Notes under the pieces: model-generated
What the model was told of the DNA's origin: nothing
The model's database searches: none
The model's input: only the letters and a program-made list of their open reading frames with translations
In this document: positions 18,529 through 28,831 of the stretch, piece after piece
Numbering within the stretch: position 1 is the stretch's first letter
Layout of the letters: every line of letters begins with the position of its first letter
Position numbers and translations under genes: made by a program
NCBI RefSeq assembly: GCF_000273375.1
Contig: NZ_CM001557.1
Span: forward strand, 1,311,289-1,375,288
Length of the DNA stretch: 64,000 nucleotides
Direction: 5' to 3'
From: Bartonella birtlesii IBS 325
GTDB taxonomy: Bacteria; Pseudomonadota; Alphaproteobacteria; Rhizobiales; Rhizobiaceae

Positions 18529-19707
18529 CTATAAATATTTTCGTAACCAGCCAATTGTTATTTCATAGAGTGCGTTTTTTACCTTTATAAAAAAACCGCC
18601 TTCCTGAACATTGTTTCCAGCAAGAACTGTTTTTTCGAGAAGAATCTTTTTATCTTCTAAAATTTGTATAACACCAACTGGTTGCCCTAAAACGATAGGA
18701 GCTTTCAAAGGACCATGATATTTAATTTTTGCTTTAACATTCATTTTTTTTTCATTCGAAAGCATGAGATTTATAGGCTCTTGAACAATAACAGAAACAG
18801 AATTTTTTATCCCACCATAAACAGAAGCATGGCCAACAGTTTCTCCTTGTCTAAAAATCGTTTTAAGATCAAAAGCTGTCATTCCCCATTGAAGGATGCG
18901 TTCTATCTCTTCTGTATGTCCTTTACCATCTTGCAAACCATTTACTGCTAAAAAAAGACGCCGATGCTTTTTATAAACAGAAACAATCATTGAAAAGCCC
19001 TTATCTTTGCTGTAACCAAAAGCAAATCCTTCTACATCAATTTTTTTAGAAATAAGAGGGTTTTTGTTACGTTGAAAAATATTATTCCAAGTAAAATGAG
19101 GCTCGCTATAAAGCGTATAATAATCAGGATATTCATGAACAATATGACGCGCTAATATAATCATATCACGCAATGTTACAAATTGTCCCGCTTCAGGAAG
19201 CCCCGTCGCATTAACAAAATGACTATGCGATAATCCGAGTGTTTTGGCTCTCTGATTCATCAGTTTTGCAAAATTAGCCTCACTTCCGGCTATGCCCTCA
19301 GCAAGGATAATCGCTGCATCATTTCCATTAACAATAATTAAACCACGCAAAAGATCAAAAACACTAATTTCTGTTTTTACTTTTGCAAACATAGTGGTGG
19401 TGCCAGAAGGTGCTCCACCTTTGTGCCAAGCATTTTCACTAACCTTGAACTTTTGTGTGCTGCTTAATAAACCTTCTTTTAATTGATGAAATATGACTTC
19501 AGCTGTCATTAATTTTGTTAATGAGGCCGGAAAAAAAGTAATATCACTTTGTTTTTCAAAAAGTATTGTATCTGTGTCATTATCAAGTAACAACAATTGT
19601 GATGCAGAATTTTGCAAATCTTGTGCTCTACCCCACTCGCTTAAGGTCAACATCCAAACGAAGGTGAATAAAACCCTTAATGCTGCGTGCATAGCCATTT
19701 CTCCCAT
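18529..19707 (-). CDS. D-alanyl-D-alanine carboxypeptidase-like protein (DacF family), altered motifs
   Basis: 392 residues with a signal peptide (about residues 6-28, ending WGRAQ) and a C-terminal beta-domain plus short amphipathic tail typical of low-molecular-weight penicillin-binding proteins. The first active-site motif is intact (PASLTKLMTAE, SxxK). The second, usually SGN or SAN, reads NGN in IIVNGNDAAIILAEG. The third, normally KTG, reads AFG in VEGFAFGYSKDKG. Loss of the Ser and of the Lys-Thr suggests weak or no carboxypeptidase activity, perhaps a binding or regulatory role on peptidoglycan. Position upstream of tmk is normal for DacF. A second ATG at 19692 is an alternative start. 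Confidence 0.85.
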   Translation of the reverse strand: MGEMAMHAALRVLFTFVWMLTLSEWGRAQDLQNSASQLLLLDNDTDTILFEKQSDITFFPASLTKLMTAEVIFHQLKEGLLSSTQKFKVSENAWHKGGAPSGTTTMFAKVKTEISVFDLLRGLIIVNGNDAAIILAEGIAGSEANFAKLMNQRAKTLGLSHSHFVNATGLPEAGQFVTLRDMIILARHIVHEYPDYYTLYSEPHFTWNNIFQRNKNPLISKKIDVEGFAFGYSKDKGFSMIVSVYKKHRRLFLAVNGLQDGKGHTEEIERILQWGMTAFDLKTIFRQGETVGHASVYGGIKNSVSVIVQEPINLMLSNEKKMNVKAKIKYHGPLKAPIVLGQPVGVIQILEDKKILLEKTVLAGNNVQEGGFFIKVKNALYEITIGWLRKYL

Positions 19708-20023
19708 ATTTGGAGATCAGCATAAAGAATCTTCCTATACAAGAAAAGAGTTGTTTTTTACAGAATTAAGAATCATACCATGAAATCAAAGCAGGTTCCT
19801 ATTTTGATCAGTATCATCAAAATAAATCAATATACTTTCTCTTTCATCTCTCGTATGGGATCTATTTCTCACGTTTTAACGGTAAGTAAAGTTCAAAATA
19901 AGAAATAATCTCACTTTTTATTGGTAATGAAGATCTTATCATATTGGCAAGCTCTGATCATCTATAATCTTTAATTTATAGATGATCAGGCATAAATATT
20001 ACTTTATCTTGAGATAACTGTAA
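19708..20023. other. intergenic with a long palindrome
   Basis: 316 bases between the rlpA-like stop and the dacF-like start. It contains the 14-bp inverted repeat described separately and the dacF promoter; no gene was seen. Confidence 0.6.
19954..19989. repeat. 14-bp inverted repeat downstream of rlpA
   Basis: A perfect inverted repeat (CTGATCATCTATAA / TTATAGATGATCAG) with an 8-base loop, 35 bases beyond the rlpA stop. There is no U-run on either strand, so a simple intrinsic terminator is not fully supported; a protein-binding operator or a processing hairpin are alternatives. Confidence 0.6.
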
Positions 20024-20904
20024 TCAGTTAATTGTTATTTTTTTAGTTAGCTTATTCAATAAAGCAACTTGCTTAAATAATGTCGGCTTATTAAGCAAAA
20101 TCGGCCCATTTTTTGGCAATTCTATTGAAGGAGTTTTATAAGAATGTTTCCGAGCAATAACAGACTCAGTTGATCGTTCTTGACTATTTGTAGTAAATCT
20201 CTTTAGCATGATATTTTCTTTTTCTTTCGAAATACCTGCCAAGGCGAGTGAGGGGGATGTATTATTCCCTGATGTGTAAGAAGCCATTAAATAGGCACCA
20301 TCATAATAACCAACAGGTGCTTCAGAAATATATTCTACTTTAACATTTGCTACACCTGCATTTGCATAACCAAGTATTTCCGCAGCTTGTTTTGATAAAT
20401 CAATGATTCTATCTTTCATAAAAGGACCACGATCGTTTACTCTAACAATGAGTGAAGAACCATTTTTTAAATTCGTAACACGAGCATAGCTAGGTAATGG
20501 CATTGTGGGATGAGCGGCAGTCAAAAGATTCATATCATAAACCTCACCGTTCGCGGTCAAACGCCCATGAAAATCTGAACCATACCATGATGCTTCTCCA
20601 ACACTTTGATAAGTTGGATCATTTTGGGGATAATACCACTTCCCTTTTATTTGATAAGGTTTACCGACAACAGCTCGCCCATTTTTTTTCTTTTCTTTTG
20701 ATTGATTTTGCTCACTTAATTTTTTTTTAGAAAGGACAGCAGTTTTTGTATCAGTCGCTTTACTATTATAAAAACTTTTTATAACAAAATGTGCTGTTTG
20801 GCTTGCACAGCAAGACACTAATAACTGGGACACAGCGAGTACAGAAAGAAATTGAAATGTTAAATTAAGAATGGAAGTAAATTTTTTTTGCTATTAAAAA
20901 GCAT
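20024..20904 (-). CDS. rlpA: RlpA-like septal ring lipoprotein, 5' frameshift in an A8 run
   Basis: Double-psi beta-barrel protein of the RlpA family (lytic transglycosylase-like), acting on peptidoglycan from the envelope. The core is clear: VGEASWYGSDFHGRLTANGE, then TAAHPTMPLPSYARVTN and VRVNDRGPFMKDRIIDLS. The open frame only starts at a GTG (20833), which would leave a signal peptide far too short before the lipobox LVSC. If the A8 run (20882-20889, T on the plus strand) had nine bases, translation would start at ATG 20904 and give MLFNSKKKFTSILNLT... with a hydrophobic core FLSVLAVSQLLVSC, a proper lipoprotein signal, 293 residues in all. So the frame shift is inferred from this match. 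No SPOR domain is visible at the C-terminus. Confidence 0.85.
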
Positions 20905-21308
20905 TTGTCTGCCCGCTTATTTCTAATTGAATATTTACTGCAAAAAATCACATCGCACCTTCTGTATACGATAGAGAAATTCACATTTTTTTGATGATTC
21001 CCCTCGCGCACCTATAATAGCCCTAAAATTAACTATTTATCAAGAAATTAATATATCGTTAATATTTTTATATTTCTACAAAAAAGAAATGCATCTGTCA
21101 TAGAGAAGACGAGTGAATAAAAAAAGAAATCAATTACTGAATGGGCAGTCATTCTGATTATGAAAAAATGCTGATAGAAAACGATTATATTCTCATGGTA
21201 TGACTTTAATCAGAAACGCTTAGTGGAAGTAATAAAAAGCTTTTGGATAAACAGAAAAGAAGCAAAATTCCCTGAATTTTTATATAAACTATTGATTTTA
21301 TTGATAAT
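20905..21308. other. intergenic, no gene recognised
   Basis: 404 bases between the rlpA 5' end and tRNA-Lys. It should contain the rlpA promoter. No other structure was recognised. Confidence 0.55.
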
Positions 21309-21384
21309 TGGTGAGCGCGCAGGGATTCGAACCCTGGACCTACTGATTAAAAGTCAGTTGCTCTACCAGCTGAGCTACGCGCTC
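21309..21384 (-). tRNA. tRNA-Lys (anticodon TTT)
   Basis: A 76-base cloverleaf on the minus strand, CCA end encoded (plus-strand TGG at 21309-21311). The acceptor stem GAGCGCG pairs with CGCGCTC, the D arm has GTAGCTCAGCTGGTAGAGC, the anticodon loop CTTTTAA carries TTT, and the T arm has GGTTCGAATCC. Decodes AAA/AAG lysine codons. Confidence 0.97.
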
Positions 21385-21918
21385 CCACAAAAGCTATTTT
21401 GCTATGTAGAAATTAAGTGGAACATACGGTTGACTTTTCATTTGGTCAACACCTTTTGAAAAAAATATTATTATTCGGTTTAGTTATCAATACTTTTCTG
21501 ATTTTCTCCTGTATCATCATTGTGGATACAATCCTGTTTCCATTTTTAAATTCGAATAAAAAAAAGAAATTAGATATCAAATGCATTATAACTTTTAAAA
21601 CATGAACGAATGAATATTCGAAAATTATAAGAAGAGCTGAGAATATCTTATTCTCAACAGGTTATATAATTTATTTTAATTTTAATACGTCTTATGACGA
21701 GAGACATGTTTTAAAATCTTATTTCTTACGTGTAACATTTATACACGGTACTCAATATAGTAGAAATAATTTAATATAGGACAAGAAAATCTATATTATG
21801 ATATATAATTAATATAAATAAAAATTATTAACTTATTAAAACATTATAAAATAAAGATAAACAAAATATCTTTATTTTATCTTATTGTCATTTTTTGTTC
21901 TTTTAATGGGAATATTGA
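21385..21918. other. intergenic, no gene recognised
   Basis: 534 bases of very AT-rich DNA between tRNA-Lys and lexA. A plus-strand ORF near 21417-21605 has a hydrophobic stretch but no family resemblance or ribosome binding site, and I do not call it. No obvious LexA operator (GTTC-N7-GTTC type) was seen upstream of lexA, though a degenerate one could be missed. Confidence 0.55.
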
Positions 21919-22631
21919 ATGCTAACATGTAAACAATATGAACTACTGTTGTTCATTCATAATCATATGAAAGCAACTGGTATTCCTCCTTCCTTTGATG
22001 AAATGAAAATTGCATTAGAGCTTTCTTCAAAGTCTGGCATTCATAAGCTCATGATAGCCTTAGAACAGCGAGGTTTTATACGTCGTTTGCCAAATCGTGC
22101 CCGTGCAATAGAAGTGCTGCGATTACCCGATAAAATAACATTTAATCTTTCTTTAGCGCGCAAGATTTCTCCCGATATGATAGAGAATAATAAAAGAAAA
22201 ATATCAAAAAATTTTGGTGATCTTGATAATTTTGAGGAAAAAAAACAAAAAATGTTACTATTCCTATTATGGGCCGCATTGCTACAAATATGCCTATTTT
22301 CGCTATATTGCAACAAACAGACACGCTTTCTTTACCACAAGATATGATTAATTCTGGCGAACATTATGCATTAGAGGTCAGAGATGATTCTATGATTGAA
22401 GCTGGTATTATTGATAAGGATATTATAATTGTCAAACGTCAAAAAACAGCAATATCAGGTGAAATTGTTATCGTATTCATTGATAACAAAGAAGTAGCTT
22501 TAAAACGTTATCGACGTAAAGGAGCTTTCATTGCCTTAGAGGCAGCAAACCCTCATTATGAAACGCGGATATATGGATCTGAGCGTATACAAATACAAGG
22601 TAAACTGATTGGACTTATCCGAAAATATTGA
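21919..22631 (+). pseudogene. lexA: SOS repressor LexA, frameshifted and lacking its cleavage site
   Basis: Adding one base restores a normal 237-residue alphaproteobacterial LexA. The winged-helix DNA-binding domain is intact in the first frame ([33 protein letters not shown]). The reading frame then breaks in the A8-C-A6 tract at 22238-22252, and the peptidase domain continues in the next frame ([36 protein letters not shown]). The Ser of DDSM and the Lys of EVALKRY, the catalytic dyad, remain. The autocleavage site, normally Ala-Gly in GRIAAG, is Thr-Asn in GRIATN, and the usual GDSM is DDSM. So even without the frameshift RecA-induced self-cleavage would be impaired. A truncated product with only the DNA-binding domain could still bind operators. 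Confidence 0.88.
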
Positions 22632-22867
22632 AAATTAAAAAAGTTTATTCAGCCTATTGATACGTTGAGTAAAAAATTATTTAGTATTTTTGTTCGTATT
22701 ATGCCACATTTAATGATAAAACATATGTATGCATAAAATATTTAGTAAGAAAAAAACAAATTTGTAGTAAATTCTATTGCATATGTATCGAAAAGAGTAT
22801 TTTTTACTTTCAATTAAGTAAAAACAGCAAATAAAAGTTTAATCATCAAAAAGTTGCAGAATTTATC

Positions 22868-24181
22868 ATGGCAGCACCTCGTATTAGTTTCATCTCTCTT
22901 GGATGCCCAAAAGCACTGGTAGATTCTGAGCGAATTATTACAAAGCTCCGATCTGAAGGTTATGAAATCTCACGTAAGAATCAAGGAGCTGATCTTGTGA
23001 TTGTGAATACTTGTGGTTTTCTTAATTCAGCTAGAAATGAATCATTAGCCAATATTGATGAAGCCCTCAAAGAAAATGGAAAAGTTATTGTAACCGGGTG
23101 TCTTGGTGCGGATCCCGATGTTATCCTTCAAACACATCCTCATGTATTAGCTATTACAGGACCACAAGCTTATGAAAGTGTTATAGAAGCTGTTCATGCA
23201 GCGATTCCCCCAGCTCATAGTCCCTTTATTGATTTAGTTCCCCCACAAGGTATTCGTTTAACTCCTCGCCATTATGCCTATTTAAAAATTTCTGAAGGGT
23301 GTTCTAATAAATGTAGTTTTTGTATTATCCCTACTCTACGTGGTAGTCTTATTTCACGTCCTATCAATGATGTCCTTCACGAAGCTGAAAAACTCGTACA
23401 AGCCGGTGTAAAAGAACTTTTGGTTATCTCACAAGACACAAGTGCTTATGGTATTGATATTAAACATCTCGAAAGCCCTTGGAAAGACCGCACAGTAAGA
23501 ACAAAATTTTTTGATCTTTGTCGCGAATTAGGTGATATGGGCATTTGGGTACGCATGCATTACGTCTATCCTTATCCTCATGTTGACGAAGTTATTGAAC
23601 TTATGGCTGCAAAAAAAATTCTTCCCTATCTGGATATTCCTTTTCAACATGCCTCACCAATTGTTTTACGTAACATGAAACGTCCTGCTCTTATGGAAAA
23701 AACAAACCGTAGAATTGAAAAATGGAGAACAATTTGTCCAGATCTTGCCTTACGATCAACATTTATTGTTGGTTTTCCAGGTGAAACTCATGAAGATTTT
23801 AATATACTCCTTGAATGGTTAGAAGAAACAAAAATTGAACGTGCTGGTTGTTTTAAATATGAAGAAGTAAAAGGTGCTGCTGCAAATAATTTGGGATTAG
23901 AAAATATTTCTGAAGAAGTAAAAGAAAGCCGCTGGCATCGCTTTATGGCAAAACAACAAAAGATTTCAGCTCTTCTTTTAAAGAAAAAAATCGGAAAAAG
24001 ACTCCAAGTATTGATTGATGAAAGTCAAGGAAAAAAGGCTAAAGGCCGCAGCCAATACGATGCTCCAGAAATAGATGGCGCTGTATATATATCGTCACGG
24101 CGACCATTACGTGTTGGTGAATTTGCCACCGTTAAAATCGAACAATCTGATGCCTATGATCTTTATGGTACTGCAATCTGA
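22868..24181 (+). CDS. rimO: ribosomal protein S12 methylthiotransferase RimO
   Basis: 437 residues; radical-SAM methylthiotransferase that modifies the conserved Asp of ribosomal protein S12. The N-terminal UPF0004 domain has [13 protein letters not shown] and [13 protein letters not shown] cysteines, and the radical-SAM cluster motif is [11 protein letters not shown] (CxxxCxxC). A C-terminal TRAM region follows. [13 protein letters not shown] and the cysteine pattern distinguish RimO from MiaB. Start at ATG 22868 follows a spacer of 236 bases. Confidence 0.95.
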   Translation: MAAPRISFISLGCPKALVDSERIITKLRSEGYEISRKNQGADLVIVNTCGFLNSARNESLANIDEALKENGKVIVTGCLGADPDVILQTHPHVLAITGPQAYESVIEAVHAAIPPAHSPFIDLVPPQGIRLTPRHYAYLKISEGCSNKCSFCIIPTLRGSLISRPINDVLHEAEKLVQAGVKELLVISQDTSAYGIDIKHLESPWKDRTVRTKFFDLCRELGDMGIWVRMHYVYPYPHVDEVIELMAAKKILPYLDIPFQHASPIVLRNMKRPALMEKTNRRIEKWRTICPDLALRSTFIVGFPGETHEDFNILLEWLEETKIERAGCFKYEEVKGAAANNLGLENISEEVKESRWHRFMAKQQKISALLLKKKIGKRLQVLIDESQGKKAKGRSQYDAPEIDGAVYISSRRPLRVGEFATVKIEQSDAYDLYGTAI

Positions 24182-24219
24182 ATATAAAGTTTAGACTGAT
24201 TGTACTCAACAATTAAGCT

Positions 24220-25098
24220 TTATAATAAGTTTTTAAAATCAAAAAAATTTTTATCGAGCAAATGACTTGGACGAATATTTGTTAAAGCGCGAATCATAGT
24301 GTCTTTACGTCCAGGCATTCTTTTTTCGATATCACTTAGCATTTCTTTCATTATGTTGCGTTGTAAACCATCCTGACTACCACAAAGATTGCAAGGAATA
24401 ATAGGAAATTTCATTGCTTGAGAAAATTTTTCCATATCTTCCTCAGCAGCATAAACAAGAGGGCGCAAAACAAAAAGATCTCCCTCGTCATTTATCAACT
24501 TTCCAGGCATAGCTGCTAATCGGCCTCCATGAAACAAATTCATAAAAAATGTTTCCAAAACATCATCACGGTGATGTCCAAGAACTAGTGCCGAACATTT
24601 TTCTTCACGTGCAACACGATATAAATTGCCACGTCGCAACCGAGAACAAAGAGAGCAATATGTTTGCGTATGCACCAATTTATCTGTAACAATGGAATAA
24701 GTATCCTGATATTCAATACGATATGGAATTTGATAAAAGTTTAAAAAGTTTGGAAGAATGTGTTCAGGAAACCCCGGCTGTCCTTGATTAAGATTACAGG
24801 CCAAAATTTCAACAGGTAAAAGCCCACGCCATTTTAAATCCAGAAGAAGCGCTAGTAAACCATAAGAATCCTTTCCACCCGATAAAGCAACAAGCCATTT
24901 TTTTCCTGAAGAGAGCATGGAAAAATCATCAAATGCCTGCCGTATATGACGCAAAAGTCGTTTACGTAATTTATTAAACTCTATCGTTGATGGAGCAATC
25001 CGAAATATTGGATGACAATCATCAGTTTCTTTCGCCAAAAGGCCATTTTTCTCTATATTCTCTTCCATTTCCTGATATTCGACTGAAACATTACCCAT
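24220..25098 (-). CDS. ttcA: tRNA 2-thiocytidine(32) synthetase TtcA
   Basis: 292 residues; PP-loop ATPase that thiolates C32 of tRNA using an Fe-S cluster. The PP-loop [17 protein letters not shown] is present, with the cysteine pair [10 protein letters not shown] and the later CNLCGSQDG, which match the TtcA cluster region. RNILPNF and [20 protein letters not shown] fit the family. Convergent with rimO. An internal ATG at 25068 could be the start; the first 10 residues are not conserved. Confidence 0.92.
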   Translation of the reverse strand: MGNVSVEYQEMEENIEKNGLLAKETDDCHPIFRIAPSTIEFNKLRKRLLRHIRQAFDDFSMLSSGKKWLVALSGGKDSYGLLALLLDLKWRGLLPVEILACNLNQGQPGFPEHILPNFLNFYQIPYRIEYQDTYSIVTDKLVHTQTYCSLCSRLRRGNLYRVAREEKCSALVLGHHRDDVLETFFMNLFHGGRLAAMPGKLINDEGDLFVLRPLVYAAEEDMEKFSQAMKFPIIPCNLCGSQDGLQRNIMKEMLSDIEKRMPGRKDTMIRALTNIRPSHLLDKNFFDFKNLL

Positions 25099-25374
25099 GA
25101 TGCCATAATTTTACACAATAAACACCTTACTCTGAAAGAGTGATCAATGTAACAACAGATATAGAGTGCAGCACAGCTCAAACTTATACTCATTTGCGTA
25201 TGAAATGAGGTGTGTAAAAAAGGAATGGAGCTATACAAGTTATACTGCTATAAATCATAATAACAAACTTTATACAGCACCACCCATAAAACTGCTCAAC
25301 AATTTCAAAGACTATAAAGCCATAATATTTTTGAGCATGTGAAAAACAGAGAGAGTAATATCCCCTTAAAACAT

Positions 25375-25992
25375 TTACCGAGAATAAAACTCAACCACCA
25401 AATTGGGTTCCATTTGCACAGCATACGGAACATCTGCAAAAGCAGGAATACGCGTAAATATTGCTTTCATCTGATTATGATCCGCTTCAATATATTCAGG
25501 TACATCACGCTCTGCTAATTGCACAGACTCCAAAACTAAAACAAGCTGCTTTGATTTTTCCCGAACCTCAATAACGTCACCTGGTTTACAGCGATACGAT
25601 TGAATATTTGTGCGCCGACCATTTACATTAACATGACCATGATTGATAAATTGACGAGAAGCAAAAATTGTAGGTACAAATTTTGAACGATAAACGATCG
25701 CATCCAAACGCGATTCTAAAAGACCTATAAGATTTTCACCGGTATCACCACGCCGACGAGAAGCTTCTGCATAAGTTTTACGAAATTGTTTTTCTGAAAT
25801 ATCACCGTAAAAACCTTTCAGTTTCTGCTTGGCACGCAATTGCACACCATAATCAGAAAGTTTTCCTTTACGGCGTTGGCCGTGCTGACCTGGGCCATAA
25901 TCACGACGGTTAACAGGAGATTTAGGACGACCCCAAATATTTTCTCCCATACGGCGGTCAATTTTATATTTTGTTGTTTCGCGTTTACTCAT
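25375..25992 (-). CDS. rpsD: 30S ribosomal protein S4
   Basis: 205 residues. Begins [21 protein letters not shown], has [20 protein letters not shown] and an S4 RNA-binding domain ([21 protein letters not shown] region then [22 protein letters not shown], conserved). Binds 16S rRNA early in 30S assembly. Alphaproteobacterial length. Isolated as a single gene here, which is usual in this group. Confidence 0.98.
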   Translation of the reverse strand: MSKRETTKYKIDRRMGENIWGRPKSPVNRRDYGPGQHGQRRKGKLSDYGVQLRAKQKLKGFYGDISEKQFRKTYAEASRRRGDTGENLIGLLESRLDAIVYRSKFVPTIFASRQFINHGHVNVNGRRTNIQSYRCKPGDVIEVREKSKQLVLVLESVQLAERDVPEYIEADHNQMKAIFTRIPAFADVPYAVQMEPNLVVEFYSR

Positions 25993-26167
25993 CGCATTTC
26001 CCTAAAAATAAAATACAAGGCCTTATCAGGCCCCAAGGAAACGCGCCCTCCTCTGCCTTTAAACACAAAGACTGACAGGATACTTTATATAATATACAAA
26101 GTTATCCACGGGACACGTCAATTAACACTATTGTTTCAAAAAAATAGCTGGGATAATTTTATTGATC

Positions 26168-26982
26168 TCATACCAAAAAGTCAATTCTTTTCACAATATT
26201 TAAGCCAAACCTTTTTAACAAATGCTTCGTTGAAGAAGTGATATTTTGCGATGTAAACAACGCAAAATCTTTACTATGCTTTTTTTTATTTTGGTGATGC
26301 ATTCTTTCAGGTAATAATGATCTTGTGTATTTAGCTACAGCATTTGCTGGATCAATCCATTTAACAGGCCATAAAGCTTGTTCACGAAAGAAATCAATCA
26401 AAAAAGGATAATGTGTACAAGCCAGCACAATGATATCGGTATATTTACCATTTTTTTCAATGAAGCACGGAAGAATTTCATCACGTAATTCTTTTAAATT
26501 GATAGATTTTCCACGTAAATAATCTTCAGCAAAACCAGCAAGCTTTTTACTTCCAACAAGCTGAACATGGCATTGATTAGCAAAAGTATTGATTAATTCA
26601 TGTGTATAGGCACATTTCACTGTTCCAGGAGTAGCTAATACTGAAATAAAACCAGATTTTGTTTGTTCAGCTGCTAATTTAATCGCAGGAACTGTTCCAA
26701 CAAAAAGAATATGGGGAAATTGTTTTCGTAAATCTGTTATCATTAATGTAGAAACAGTATTACAAGCGACCACACATAAGATGGGATTATAGAGTGTTAA
26801 AAGATTTGTAAAAACTTTTAAAATGTGTTTTTTTAAGACATTTCCTTCCCAATTGCCATAAGGAAATCCTGCATCGTCCGCAACATAAATAAATTGTGTT
26901 TCGGAGATAAGAAAACGTACTTCCCTTAATACTGTTAAACCGCCAATACCACTATCAAAAAAAGAATAGGCCGTTCATCCAT
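26168..26982 (-). CDS. murI: glutamate racemase MurI, frameshifted in a T-run
   Basis: The enzyme converts L- to D-glutamate for peptidoglycan. The intact part includes FPYGNWEGNV, the catalytic VACNTVST and LACTHYPFL, all normal for MurI. The open frame only begins at an internal GTG (26773); upstream coding continues in the same frame to DSGIGGLTVLREV, but the first codons lie in another frame. Reading ATG 26982 as MDERPILFF and adding one T to the T7 run (26957-26963, A on the plus strand) gives a 271-residue protein with a typical N-terminus. The start overlaps the upstream methyltransferase stop by eight bases. Since MurI is normally essential, sequencing error is likely. Confidence 0.9.
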
Positions 26983-27814
26983 CAGTTTGCACACTTGTTT
27001 TTAGTTTTTTACAATTACGATTTACGGGTGCACCACTTCCTCGTGGAAACTTGGGCGAAAAATGCTCTAGTGAAGATATAATCCCCCGTAGCAAGTGAAC
27101 TTCAGATTCACTAAAATGAGCACGTGTAAAAACAGAGCGCAGATTCGAAAGCATCACTTCTTTGCGTTCTTGAGGTCTAAAATATCCACGTATATCCAAA
27201 GCTTCTTCTAATTGAGATAAAAAACCATGAAACGTTGCTTTATTAGCTGGCTCAAGCTCTACTGCACGAAAAGCAGTATCACTCACGTCTTCCAAACCTG
27301 ACTTCATCCATTCATAAGATATAAGCAAAACTGCTTGTGCGATATTAAGTGATGCAAAAGCGGGATTTACCGGAAAAGTAATGATTTCATCAACAAGACT
27401 GATTTCATCATTTACCAGTCCCCACCTTTCTCTTCCAAAGACGATACCCGTCCTATGCCCGATATTTTCACGCTGACGTAAGATCCCCGCGGCTTCTACA
27501 GCACTTCTTACCGTTTTAAAACCACATCTTTCACGTGCTGTCGTTGCAAAAACATAGTGCAAATCTGCAATTGCGTTACGTAATGTATCAAAAATTACTG
27601 CATCGTTAATGACATGATCTGCTTTACTTGCTGCAGCTATGGCTTTTTCACTTGGAAACTCTTCTCGAGGTTTGATTAATCGAAGCTTAGAGAGCCCAAA
27701 ATTCGCCATTGCCCTTGCTACCATACCAATATTTTCAGGCAGTTGCGGTTCGACTAAAATAATAATCGGACCATCTGTTAAATTTTTACGGTTCTTATTA
27801 GTTCCAGCCATCAA
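26975..27814 (-). CDS. tRNA/rRNA methyltransferase, TrmJ/SpoU family
   Basis: 279 residues; SPOUT-fold RNA 2'-O-methyltransferase. It has the N-terminal VEPQLPENIGMVARAM, the middle GIVFGRERWGLVNDE and the C-terminal AFASLNIAQAVLLISYEW, the three motifs of the family, in the order of TrmJ (which modifies position 32 of tRNA) and its rRNA relatives. Which RNA it acts on is inference. It immediately precedes murI, overlapping it by eight bases. Confidence 0.88.
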   Translation of the reverse strand: MMAGTNKNRKNLTDGPIIILVEPQLPENIGMVARAMANFGLSKLRLIKPREEFPSEKAIAAASKADHVINDAVIFDTLRNAIADLHYVFATTARERCGFKTVRSAVEAAGILRQRENIGHRTGIVFGRERWGLVNDEISLVDEIITFPVNPAFASLNIAQAVLLISYEWMKSGLEDVSDTAFRAVELEPANKATFHGFLSQLEEALDIRGYFRPQERKEVMLSNLRSVFTRAHFSESEVHLLRGIISSLEHFSPKFPRGSGAPVNRNCKKLKTSVQTDG

Positions 27815-28114
27815 TCCTACCTAATTCTCTCTATATATGCCTCTTATAGTTGATTTTTTAAATACAACCATTTTCAGAAAATATTCTAATAAATAGTTTT
27901 CTCACTAAACAAATTGCGGTTAATATTATTTTTGTATACAAAGTTTATGATGAAAAGGATTAACAATGAATTGTAAAAACGAAAACAACCTTTGGTTTTA
28001 AGGTGATTATGTTAGGTTACCTTAACCTTAAATGTGCATCATTTAATATATTATAACATTTATAAATCATAATATGAATTGAATTATAAAATTACACTTT
28101 AATAAAAAAGCAAG

Positions 28115-28831
28115 ATGCTCTTTATTCCCAAACTTTTTCCTGCAAAACTTATCCGTCGTTATAAACGTTTTCTCGCGGATGTTAAGTGGGATGATAAACA
28201 CATCCTCACTGTATCTGTTCCGAATACAGGCTCGATGCTTGGTTTAACAACCCCAAACTCCAATATTTGGCTTTCATATCATAACAGTTCCAAACGAAAA
28301 TATGCATATCAATTAGAAATCGTCGAGACAGAAAATACTTTGGTTGGTATCAATACAACTTTACCAAATAAACTTGCACTAGAAGCAATTCAAAATGGGC
28401 TATTACCGGAATTAAGCACATACAAAACAATTTTGAAAGAACAATGTTATGGGACGCAATCACGGATTGACTTTCTTCTATGTGATGCCACCCTCCCTGA
28501 CTGTTATTTAGAAGTCAAAAATGTGCATTTTATTCGCCAGAAAGGACTAGCAGAATTTCCTGATACCTTTACAAAACGTGGTACACGTCATCTTGAAGAA
28601 CTTATAAAAATTGTACAACAAGGGAAACGGGCCGCTATGCTTTATGTCATTCAACGAGAAGATTGCTCATCTTTTACAATTTGCCGTGACCTTGATCCAA
28701 TCTATGGACGCAAAGTTGATTTAGCTTTAAAATCAGGGGTAGAATTTTATGCCGTAAAATGCCACGTAAGTGTAGAAGGTATTTTTCCGATCCACCGAGT
28801 GAAAATAGAAAACAGAAAAAGTAATGACTGA
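28115..28831 (+). CDS. sfsA: sugar fermentation stimulation protein homologue SfsA
   Basis: 238 residues. It has the N-terminal RRYKRFLADV, VSVPNTGSMLGLTTPNS, SRIDFLLCDA, CYLEVKNVHF and DTFTKRGTRHLEEL motifs in the family's order. The protein is known as a DNA-binding or PD-(D/E)xK nuclease-like factor; its role outside Escherichia coli is unclear. The stop overlaps the start of map by eight bases; sfsA-map-radC is a conserved order in this group. Confidence 0.93.
   Translation: MLFIPKLFPAKLIRRYKRFLADVKWDDKHILTVSVPNTGSMLGLTTPNSNIWLSYHNSSKRKYAYQLEIVETENTLVGINTTLPNKLALEAIQNGLLPELSTYKTILKEQCYGTQSRIDFLLCDATLPDCYLEVKNVHFIRQKGLAEFPDTFTKRGTRHLEELIKIVQQGKRAAMLYVIQREDCSSFTICRDLDPIYGRKVDLALKSGVEFYAVKCHVSVEGIFPIHRVKIENRKSND

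Noticed and set aside
21223..21459. ORF running across tRNA-Lys
   Set aside because: It reads through the tRNA gene on the other strand and has no coding features.
21417..21605. Possible small membrane protein upstream of lexA
   Set aside because: One hydrophobic stretch in AT-rich DNA, no ribosome binding site, Lys-rich low-complexity tail.
21919..22631. Programmed frameshift to make LexA
   Set aside because: An A8-C-A6 tract could slip, but there is no slippery heptamer with a downstream hairpin, and the cleavage site is also lost, so simple decay or sequence error is more likely.
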